64,000 bases of DNA, from positions 558,001 to 622,000 of the forward strand of contig JAGPYM010000007.1 in assembly GCA_020736575.1 (NCBI GenBank), written 5' to 3'. This document shows positions 14,101-23,404 of the stretch, piece by piece. Under the pieces are notes generated by a model. That model was not told the origin of the DNA, searched no databases, and was given only the letters and a program-made list of their open reading frames with translations. The translations under genes and the position numbers were made by a program. Origin of the DNA: Thelonectria olida (taxonomy: Eukaryota; Ascomycota; Sordariomycetes; Hypocreales; Nectriaceae). Position 1 is the first letter of the stretch. Every line of letters begins with the position of its first letter.

Positions 14101-14828
14101 GTGGTGGACTTGGTGTTGTCTTGCGCGCGGCTTCATGGACTGCTGATCCGCCCACCGCTCGCCCACCGGCCGTCATCCATCAGCCGTCAGTCTGCTGCCA
14201 CCCCCCCCAAGACCTCGGCGAAGCACTCCCAGCCGGCCCCGTCCCCCGGCGCCTGGCTACCCTTGTCTCATCCATGGCGGCGTCTGCAACGAGGATCCCC
14301 ATCGAACGTGAGTTGAACCGTACCCCGGTCAAGAGCCGTTGGGTTGGCGTCCACGCCATCTTGTACCCGCATTGCCGTTGGTGCCGATGGCCAGCGACCT
14401 GGGATCGCTCGACGCCTGCACTAGTATCCGCAAGTCATCCAGCCCATACCATCCACATCCCATGCAAATAAGGCCACAGATGCGCACCGCACCACACGTG
14501 TGGGCGAGAGGGTGAACAACCGCTAAGACAGCCCGGGGATTCGCATTCGCGTGGCGTCCGTAGGTCCTGCGGACTCCGCTGCTACCTCAGTGTGGTCCGT
14601 CGTCTCGCAAATCTAGAGCCTAGTTAGGACCCAAGGCCAATTCAGCCCATCCCGTTCACCTCTGACACTTTGGCTGCACTGGGCGACGAGGCGGCTTGGT
14701 CCGCCCCAGGGAACTCCGTCCCATTCTCTCCGTGGTATTATATCACTAGTTTCCCATCCTCCTTTTCGAAGCTCCTTCCTTTCTTGTTCTCTCTTCTGCC
14801 TTGTTCGCCTTCTGGTCCCGGTCCGCTT

Positions 14829-15185
14829 GTAAGTCTGTCATCATCACTCGACTCTTCCCAGCAACCGAATGGGTATCCGCTCTCCTTACCACCCCCCCCA
14901 TCTCCCTCGACTTGCCCAAGCCTCCCGACAGTCTGGGTCGTGTTAAGATTGGCACACCGTTCCCCTCCCTCTTCTAAACCAGCTTCTTCCTGGTATCGAC
15001 TGTCCGGATTAGGGTCCCGCAGTCTCTTCATTGTGGTCTGTCTTGGCACACTGCTGAAGAGCCCAAGGACGTCAGTGGTGCTCGTGCGGTAGTTCTACCC
15101 GAGGGAATATCTATCGCCTTTAACCCCCCCCATCCCCACCAGTCCTTGTTGCTGGCTGATGTTCACTCCATCGCCTCGTCTGCAG
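14829..15185 (+). promoter_or_regulatory. Candidate 5' UTR intron of the Zn2Cys6 gene
   Basis: A consensus donor GTAAGT at 14829 follows a CT-rich leader. A branch-like GCTGAT and the acceptor TCTGCAG end at 15185, 31 nt before the start codon. The implied intron is 357 nt, longer than the coding introns here, which is usual for leader introns. Proposed from signals only; no transcript evidence is available. Confidence 0.45.
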
Positions 15186-15202
15186 TATTCTACACTCCAG
15201 AT

Positions 15203-15217
15203 ATGCTCAAACGTTGA
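15203..15217 (+). promoter_or_regulatory. 4-codon uORF whose stop overlaps the main start (TGATG)
   Basis: ATGCTCAAACGTTGA encodes Met-Leu-Lys-Arg-stop. The last A of its stop TGA (15215-15217) is the A of the main ATG (15217-15219). It would remain in the mRNA whether or not the leader intron is removed. Such a termination-reinitiation arrangement commonly throttles translation of regulatory genes; the regulatory role here is inferred. Confidence 0.6.
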
Positions 15218-18186
15218 TGCTCGAGAACTATCGAGTAACTCTCTCAATGGGGATCCTACCTGCTTTAGAGTCTCGTCCACGTTTGGTTTTCCCAGATACC
15301 CCACCTGAGCTGGTGAGCCCAGGTGCCTCATCGTACTCTTCCATCTCGTCTCTGTCTGCGGAGCAGCAACCTTGGATTTCTCCGCCACTTACTTCCCCTT
15401 CGATGTCCAAGTATGAGAAGCCCATGACAACCGATATGTCGGCGGATCAGAGCGTGGAGGGAGGCCAGAACCGACCAGACTCGTCCTCACAAGCTGCACC
15501 ACGTCAACAGCTCCCATCATTAAGCAGCCTCTTCGGACCTCCACCACCTGTCCGACCGCTTCACTCACCCATTTCGGACCGTCCTGCTTCCTATTCCGCT
15601 ATTTCACCTTTGGATCGCCCCCGTGCACCATCAGGGGACAGGTCCCAACCCGCCTCCTACTTCTCGCAGACCCTTTCTCCTCCAGCATCACACCCACGGA
15701 CTACTTACGACCACAAGTTCGAAACAGACAGACATGCATCCCATGGAGTACCTAGATCTTTTGGTGGCCCCGAGTCTCCAAGATATCGCGAAGCTGACCA
15801 TGCTCGCCCCGCTTCGCGAGCGGATGGTTTGTCAGGAAAGTGGCCGATGCAGCAGGATGCTAGTCGGCACGAATACCACCTAGGATCTCGAGATTCATCT
15901 TTCCGATCACCCCAAGAACAATTTCGACTGCAGTTTCCCGGGCCCAAAGATCGCATACCCCCCAGCTACCCCGAGCAAAAGCGAGCCCAAGGAGACCCGA
16001 ACCCGCCTCCTACGCCTACGAGTACCGTGGCTTCGGAAGGTATCCCATCAAAGGATGGGTTGGGACCCAAGATCTGGACAGGAACCCATTTCCTGCCTCG
16101 ATTTGTTCGAGCTGCTGAGGTACCTGGCGAAGGGATGTGCTATTTCTACGACGATGGAAGCCACTGCAAAACCGTAATCGATGGCGAAGCTGTAAACGCG
16201 CACTGGGGAGTAACCAAGGCCGGGAAGCCTCGAAAGCGGCTCGCCATTGCTTGTGTGACTTGCAGGGAAAAGAAGATCAAGTGCGACCCAGACTATCCTC
16301 GCTGCCTCCAGTGCGAGAAGTTCGGCCGGATCTGCAAGTTTAAGAATGCGTAAGCATAGTTCCACCTACGGATGCTGTCTTAGGTACCGGCTAACTGTCT
16401 TCCTAGCCCTCGAGGAGGCCATAACACATCGCCCTCGACGCCCCCCGCGGAACTTGATGATATGGGCAAGGGCGGACCATCGAGACAGAACGAGCTGCAA
16501 GCGTCTGGAAGTGAAGCAAGCTCGCCTGTGTCGCCGAGGACTACCCTGCGTCAGCCTTCACCAGACGTCACATCTCACAAGCGACTTCGAGTGGCATACG
16601 ATAGCTATGTGCCGGCTGGAGAGCTAATCACTCCGATAGTATCATCCGAGCCAGTTCGGACCCCATTGCCCGTTCAACAACCCGTCCAGCAAGAGGTTGC
16701 TGAGCTACCTCGTATCCCTGAAGATGTGTTGAATCGAGCTTGGGGAACGGACCCATCCTTGTCTGATCTCCAGTCTATCCAAACCGTCATGTCGCACTTC
16801 TTTGCCCGCCTGGATAGCGCGAGAGTTGTGCGCTTCATCCCCGAGACAGCTTTCAAGACGTGGGTTTGCAATTCGAATCACCGAAAGTCCCCTGAAGACC
16901 TGATGCTTCTATACAGCGTCTTGGCTGTTGGAGTAGCTTTGTCCAGAGGCCCAAATTCAATCGCGTTTGAATATGCTCAGGTAGCACACTATGCGCAGAG
17001 AATGACGACTTCCGCCTCCCTGCAGCTTGCTCAAAGCAGGATCCTGCTTTGTCTCTATTACCTCTCCATTTCTCGCATTTCAGATGCGAACGATATGATT
17101 TCGGAAGCAACCGCCGTCATGATGTCCCTGAAGCTCAACCTTGAGCCCCCAGAGTCACAGGAGCCAGACTCGAAGGAATACCCCTATGGAATGAGCAAAA
17201 TCACCTACGTTGAATCCAGGAGGCGGACCTTCTGGGCCCTATTTATGTTGGAACGCCTGAATGGTTACTTTCCGGAACGACCAGCAATGATCAACGCTGA
17301 GGATATTTACACCCGTGTCCCGGTCGACCTGCGCAGTTTCGAAGGCGATATTGAAAGCTCGTCACCAATATTTAATCCTTATGTGTCGGAGCGCCCGAGA
17401 AGCAATGATGGGGATCTGGGAGTCTCGGCTTATCTCGTCGATATTGTGCATATTTGGTCGACGACTGTTTCTCGCATGTATCGAATGGCCCGCCACACCA
17501 CGCTACCCGAAATGGATTTGGAGTTACGCAGGCTGCAGACGCGGATCCTGGACTGGTATCAGATCCTGCCCCGTCGATTGCAGTTTTCCTCGTCCAATCT
17601 GGAATCTGCTGCCTTGAGCGGAGAGCTTGGGCCGTTCTTGACCATGCACCTTCTCTACAACCATGCCATGATCAAGCTCAACCGTCACAGCACCGTGGGA
17701 GGCCGAACCTCGACGCAAGCCTCGTCCCTCCGCGTGCAGCGATGTTTCGAACACTCTACGAATGTTTTGGACGTGGTTAAGGCGCTTCTACGGCTTCATA
17801 GAAACGGCCAAGACGTCCTCGGTGCTGTTCCTCCAGTCATGGCCATGGTGGCGACGGAAGCCGTGGATGTCCTGACTGCTAGTGGACGAGTTACTCACAT
17901 GAGCGATGTGATCGAGGATGTTAGGATGGCATTGAGCATCGTTGAGGCAATGGGAGCCATGTGGGAGGACTCGCGAACTGCTCGAAAAGCCATCGATGGA
18001 CGATTGATAATGTTGCTCCGAATTCGAGAGTGGGGTTCTCAACCAACAAACTCCATTGAAGGTTATCGCATCATCTACGGGGTCGAAGAACATGGCGATG
18101 AGAAGACTTTCCGGTGGCAGATCAATAGCCCCATGGAGAAGCTCTTCCCCAAAGACTTGGACGGTATCTACTCTCCACTCATTTGA
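15217..18186 (+). CDS. Zn2Cys6 (C6) fungal transcription factor, 970 aa
   Basis: Two exons (15217-16349 and 16407-18186) join over a 57-nt GT-AG intron with a CTAAC branch site, giving 970 aa. The first ~290 residues are Ser/Pro-rich and probably disordered. A conserved-looking block precedes the zinc cluster, which has the pattern C-x2-C-x6-C-x6-C-x2-C-x6-C within about residues 345-375 (CVTCREKKIKC, then CLQCEKFGRIC), flanked by the basic stretch KPRKRLA. The C-terminal half has the helical fungal-specific regulatory domain, including an RRRTFWALFMLERLNGYF block typical of PF04082. Expected to be a nuclear DNA-binding regulator. The zinc cluster lies unusually far from the N terminus. ATG 15217 was chosen because the upstream in-frame TTG is not a fungal start. 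The exact orthologue was not recognised. Confidence 0.9.
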
Positions 18187-20083
18187 GCGATTGATTGGCA
18201 TCTGTTTTGAACAAACGCCCACACACGGCGATTTCATTCAGCGCGGCACAGCTCACTCTTTGCTGCTTTATGGAGGTTTTGCATACTTTGGCGTTCTCTT
18301 GTGTTGGGTTATGGACACGGTTTTGGAGCATGGTTGATTTTGGCGGCCGGATGGCCTGAGGCGCGTGGGTTTTGGAAGTAGACGACTTACCTCGCACCCT
18401 TTCCCCTCTTCTTCGTTGCATTATATTCACAATCGTCTTTACATGGGAGTGGAGTTTGGCATTCATCTGGGGATTTTGGGCCCTCGGGCTTCTAGGCCCC
18501 TTGGCATCGGCGTTATGGCAGTCACGCGCGGGATGACTTGTAGGATTCATGTGTGACGAGGTCATGCATATGTGTCTGCCTTGTGTTGACACAGCACAAG
18601 TTAGTTAGGAAACAATTCAATGGATGCGACGGCATCGAATTCAAAGACATGACAAGTCCCCATGGCTGCTCGTGGTGAAAAGTACAAAGTACAACGTCCC
18701 ATGCACGGCACCCGCGCAACTATAGACCGGGGGAGGTATATGGGATAACTTTGTATTGCATGCGGAGACAGGGATCTTGAGGCCTGGGGACGGCCGGCTC
18801 CAGACTTGGCAGGGTTCAAACATGAGAGTTAAGATGGTATTAAGATGCGAATATGCGCTCAACTGTGCAGTAGCATTGCACACCCCCTCAACCCCCAGTC
18901 CTGTGCTGTCGCCACTTTGATGGATTATCGTGAGGGGATGCGCACAAGCTTCGACTTGTGAAAAAAGAGCGGCCGTTCCGAAGCGCCCGCGGATCTGGGG
19001 CAAGCAATTAATGTTGACCGCTCGTATATAGATGTGTCGATTATGACAAGTCCTTGTTTATTTGGTTTCCGTGTAACACGGATGGTGTCGGTTGAGTGGA
19101 GGAGGATGAAGCTTATGCAGGGAGGACTGGATTGGGGAAAAGAAGGGCCTGGGCGAGGGAACGAAGGAAGCGGCAGGGCAGGGCAGCACAGGACGGATGG
19201 CAACAGATTCAGGCAGAAAGGAATATCGGCGGGAACGAAGGATTGGAACTCGTGTGACATGTGCTTTGGAGGGAGGGGACATAATATTGACAGGGCTGCA
19301 GGTTCTAGATTTCTCGAATCAAGCCTCGGAATTGGACAAGGAAAACGAGAAAGATGGATTCGCTTTGCTGTGCGTGGTTGGTTCATGGGGGTGAGGGCGT
19401 GGTGATGGTGGTGGCGTGTGAGATGGGACAAGACAAGACAAGTGAGATGGATGATCCGAGTGGGCGGATGGGAGTCCAGACTCTTGGTGTATTTATAGAA
19501 AGATGCACTTTGCACGAATGCAGAAGTCTTCTTGTTAAGCGATGGCTGCATCTTGATCTCGTCTTGACAGGTTGAACCGTTGTATTTGGCCGAGGGCGTC
19601 GAGGCAGATGTCAGCACTATGATCCCAGCAACCGGTAGAACATGTCCGGCCGCAATGGGGGGACGAATCCGCGTCAAGGGAAGACACCGACCAAGTGACA
19701 ACTCAGATGATCGACAGTGCCCTGCATTCCCGCGGCGCCTTCCGACTCGATCATTGACAGCGCCCTGGCGTCGCAACGGCTGATGTTGAGATGTGGTGTT
19801 TTGGCAGGCAAAATTGAAGCCGATGTGACTTCGGTGGAGACTAAGCCCCATTTGGAGTTGTACCACTTTGCCGACGGTACGTACCTGTTGAACCGAAAAC
19901 TGAACAATCGACTGCCATTCGTCGCATCGCATTTCAAATGCGACTTCAACAACCAGCCAAACCGAAACCGAAATTGCCCATCCCATCCCGTCCCATCGCG
20001 CACTCAGCTTTGCCATTGGCTTTGACTCCCTCACTCGCTTTCACATGTCCATGAGAGAATGGACCTGAAAGCCGCCTCCCATA
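18187..20083. other. 1.9-kb gap; possible minus-strand transcript
   Basis: Contains the 3' UTR of the Zn2Cys6 gene and the promoter of the WD40 gene. On the minus strand a TATA-like TATAAATA near 19.49 kb is followed by a leader rich in CT and CACCA, then an ATG near 19.39 kb. The whole stretch 20034-18925 is open for 369 codons on that strand. The deduced peptide is low in family character, so I do not call a gene. It may be a non-coding transcript or an overlooked small gene. Confidence 0.45.
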
Positions 20084-21262
20084 ATGGGTTTCCCCGATGA
20101 GCCTTCTGCTCACTTGCTAGGCGCAAATGGTTAGTTCTCTCCATCTCACCCTTTGCCATCATCGTCCGATACTCCCACTCGCCGCTCTTCCTCAGACTCG
20201 TCTAGCACGTAGTTACTAACAAATCTCCTCATAGGCCCTGTCCATGCTGTTGCATATTCAGCCTCGCCGGGCACATACATCCTAACCGGCTCTGCGGACC
20301 GCTCCATCCGCCTCTACAACCCCTTTCCCTCCACTTCCCTCCCCCAAGACAAGTCTTCTAAGCAGAAGCCGGCCGTACCCCAGGGACGCCTTATTCAGAC
20401 CTACGCCGCCCATGGCTACGAGGTCTTGAGCCTCGATGTTGCCGCCGACAACGAGCGCTTCGTCTCCGCCGGCGGCGACCGCGCCGTCTTCCTCTGGGAC
20501 GTCGCCACCGCCGTCACCACTCGTCGCTTCGGCGGCAACGCCCAGGGCCACTCTGCCCGCGTCAACTGCGTCAGCTTCGCCGGCGATGGCGACTCGCTTG
20601 TCGTCAGCGGCGGCTTCGACACCACCGTGCGCCTCTGGGACACAAAGAGTACCTCCTTCAAGCCCATCCAGGTGCTATCCGACGCCCGCGACGCCATCAC
20701 GTCGCTCGTCGTGCGCGGGCCTGAGATCGTCGTCGGCAGCGTCGACGGCCGCGTCCGCAGCTACGACGTGCGCATGGGGCGCTGCACCACGGACGTCATC
20801 GGCGCGAGCGTGACGAGCCTGAGTGTCACGCGCGACGGGCGCGGCGTGCTGGTCGGTAGCCTGGACAGCAAGCTGCGGCTGATGGATCGGGACAGCGGCG
20901 CGTGTCTGCGCGCGTACGCAGACCCTGCCTGGCGGAACGAGGAGCTACGCGTGCAGGCGCTTCTTGGCGGCAAGGAAAAGTACGTCGTTGCGGGTGATGA
21001 GATGACGGGCCCTGATGCTGCGTCCAACGGCCAGGGAAGGATCTGGGCGTGGGATTTGCTGACGGGTCGGTTGGTGGCCAAGGTGACTGTTCCTTGGGGA
21101 CCAGATGGCTTTGAATCTAAGAAGAGGGCTGTCGGAAGAGATGGCAAGGAAAAGACGAGAAACAACGTCATTAGCTGCATGGCCTGGAGGGAAGACGGCT
21201 GGGGGGACCAGTTCTGCGTGGGCGGCACGTCTGGCATCGTCACGATTTTCGGAGATCTCTAG
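20084..21262 (+). CDS. WDR83: WD40 protein, WDR83/MORG1-like
   Basis: 357-aa beta-propeller scaffold. Exon 1 (20084-20129) carries only MGFPDEPSAHLLGAN plus one base. A 105-nt GT-AG intron leads to exon 2 (20235-21262), which starts PVHAVAYSASPGTYILTGSADRS in frame. Successive WD repeats are evident: SADRSIRLYNPF, GGDRAVFLWDV, GGFDTTVRLWDTKS, SVDGRVRSYDVRMG, SLDSKLRLMDRDSG, GRIWAWDLLTG and GGTSGIVTIFGDL. Length, repeat spacing and wording match the WDR83 (MORG1) family, a MAPK-scaffold and spliceosome-associated protein in animals; its fungal role is less defined. The codon-rich GCC/GTC bias is typical of a well-expressed fungal gene. Other small WD40 proteins remain possible. Confidence 0.85.
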
Positions 21263-21589
21263 CACGATACGTCCAGGAAAGAGACCCATCAATGGTCAAC
21301 CAAGCAAGCATTAAATTCGTGCCAGGATCGAGTTTAGAATCACATGTCTATCGCAAATGCTCAAATATATTAATATGCTCCGCCAGCGCCGATAAAAACC
21401 AAGAGACCGTTCCGCAGCATACTCCCGCGGTTCATTGCCCGGATATATCCAGATCGTCTTTTTAATACATGAAAACATGACCAATCCAGTGTGTGCGCTC
21501 ACACGTGTAGATAGGAATGCTCGGAGGAGCGCACGTGGGTTGACATAAAAGCTAACATGACTCGTCACGTTGGGCGCGTTGAGGGGTCT
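21263..21589. other. Convergent 3' intergenic gap
   Basis: 327 nt between the stop codons of the WD40 gene (+) and the mannosyltransferase gene (-). It will hold the two 3' UTRs. A CACGTGGG octamer occurs near 21.53 kb but lies at gene ends, so it is unlikely to be a promoter site. Confidence 0.6.
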
Positions 21590-22949
21590 CTAGCCCATGC
21601 TGGCATACTTGAACCAGTTCGGACGGCAGTCTTCGTGATGCAGCCACGCCTCGCCGTCTGTAAGGCGCCCAGTAACGCAGCCCCTGCACTTGGGCGAGTT
21701 GGGACAGTTGAAGAAGGGGATATGCTGGTAGCCGATGTCACGGAACCTGCGTATGGTTGTTAATCTGGCCAAAATTGAGAATAATGCGAACATGATGACG
21801 TACCAGTGAATCTTGCTTGAGTCTTCGAATAATCCCAGGGCAATGCTGTGAACAGGGGCGTCACCCCATCGCTCGTAGAAGAAGCCACCAGCACGATCAA
21901 GGTGGTTGAAATAATCCTCATATTTCTGGCTGCGCCAGAAGTCCATGTCGCCAACCTCAAAATTGCTCCAGAAGTGACATGTCGAATAGCCCTGAGCCTT
22001 CCTGTTGTGGCCGGGGCGGACGGTATCATCGGTCAGCCACTTGAGGGCGTTCTTGTCGTGGAGGTGGTCTGGATGCTCGGCGAGGAACTTGACCGTCTCG
22101 GGCCACAGAGAGGGAAGCGTTTTGGGGTCGTCGTAGAGGTTGATGGTGAAGCCGTAGGTCTTGTTGTTGTCGTACATGTATCGGAAGACGTCGTAGTCGA
22201 CATCGCAGAAGAAGTGGACGTTGGGCTCAACGCGCCAGTAGTAGCGCACATCCTTGAGGGCGGGGTGCTTGTAAAACAAGCCACTGTTCCATCGACACAT
22301 CTTGTGGTACGAGGCCATCGAGGCGTACTGAACGCCGTTCTTCTCAAGGATCTTTGCCGACTCTTCAAATAGCTGGCTATCAATCCACGAGGGCGTGGCC
22401 CAGTGCTCTTCGGGGATTTGCTCTATCGAGACAAGTTAGCCATATTGTGTGCATGATTCAAAGCCGTGTGGAACCTACCATAATTACACTTGGCCTTGGT
22501 CGCGGCAGTCGTCTTCTTGATGAACTCATCCGAGAACGGCTTGTCGTTGAAAAAGGTCCAAGGATAATTGAACTTGTTGTTCCAGGTTCGCTCGAGGTCC
22601 TTCATGGAAGAAACCATGGCATCCACCTCTTCATTTCTGACGAGGGCCAGCAACGTGGCAGGGATACGTTCGGTGGGATCGGAATCCGGTAGGTAATTTT
22701 CGCTCGTTCGTCTCAATGTGCCCTGTGGCTCCCCCGTTGCTGTGGAAAGCGAGTGTTAGTTGCATTGAAGCCATCGCGATGGGATGGAACTAGGAGCTCA
22801 CGGTCTAGATTGGGATCTCGTTCAAAGTTGGCATAGCGATCGCCGGGTCCACCCCAACTGAAGGACGGGAAGAAGATCTGCACCAGGAAGAGGCACCAGA
22901 GAACCGCCGAAACGACGATGAGGATGCGAACTGGCTTTGCGATGGTCAT
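21590..22949 (-). CDS. KTR/MNT1-family alpha-1,2-mannosyltransferase (GT15)
   Basis: Golgi type II membrane mannosyltransferase of 394 aa that extends O- and N-linked mannans. Four exons: 22949-22802, 22739-22479, 22422-21804 and 21746-21590, all GT-AG and in frame. Residues 1-8 are cytosolic, followed by one signal-anchor helix (ILIVVSAVLWCLFLVQIFF) and a short stem. The catalytic domain shows GT15 blocks: PATLLALVRNEEV, YPWTFFNDKPFS, YHKMCRWNSG, YYWRVEPNVHFFCDVDYDVF, CHFWSNFEVGDMDFW, GGFFYERWGDAPVHSI and the Cys-rich C-terminal NCPNSPKCRGC. The Glu of SNFE corresponds to the proposed nucleophile of yeast Kre2. Length is like Aspergillus Mnt1 and yeast Ktr1. Which KTR paralogue it is cannot be decided from motifs alone. 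Confidence 0.92.
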
Positions 22950-23404
22950 TTTGGCCGTGGGCTAGGCTGCGGCGGCCGAGGAAAGTTACAGCCAAGTAGG
23001 GAGGATGAGCGTCTCACGAGTCCATGTAAAAGAAGGGCCGTCGAAGAAACGCCACCGTCGCAAGGAGGCGATGTAGTGTGTCCCGCACAAAGAAGCGCCC
23101 GAGGAATCTGTTGCCGTGGTTGAAGGTATCACAAGATGAATCTGGCAGGATGTCGTTTTAAAGGGGTTGCCTTATCGAGACTGATGTCACCCTGATTGAG
23201 CCAATGGCAGAGCTGCAGGAGCTAATATACATGCCCAGAGATACAAGGTGGACCCGTTTGGCCATTGACGCGACAGACGCGCATCCATGCGTCAGCTTCT
23301 CCCCACCATCACCCACCATCACGACCAACAAGAACGATCCGAAAGGATTCCAGTCGCAGTTTCGTTCATGTCAGTAATGGAGACGAAAATCTCATAATAC
23401 AAAT
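22950..23404. other. Divergent promoter between mannosyltransferase and GCP5
   Basis: 455 nt serving two oppositely oriented genes. It contains a GATA-type CTTATCGAGA near 23.17 kb and CA-rich leader sequence (23.29-23.34 kb) before the GCP5 start. No TATA box was recognised. Confidence 0.55.

Larger units (their letters stand above)
1677..15216. other. 13.5-kb gene-poor region upstream of a Zn2Cys6 regulator
   Basis: No frame in this stretch has family motifs, sensible codon structure or splice-linked continuity. The longest open frames (about 140-180 codons, on both strands, for example near 3.6, 7.0, 11.1 and 13.2-13.8 kb) look like chance frames. Base composition appears similar to the flanks, without the strong AT bias of heavily RIP-mutated transposons. 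The part nearest 1.7-2.4 kb probably holds the promoter of the PQ-loop gene and has a TATA-like element (cgtataaatttcg) near 2278. A pyrimidine-rich leader begins near 14.75 kb. Between these lie scattered CGTACG-type palindromes and GGTTGG runs (10.9-11.5 kb). The region most plausibly serves as an extended regulatory region and/or makes non-coding RNAs. Confidence 0.55.
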
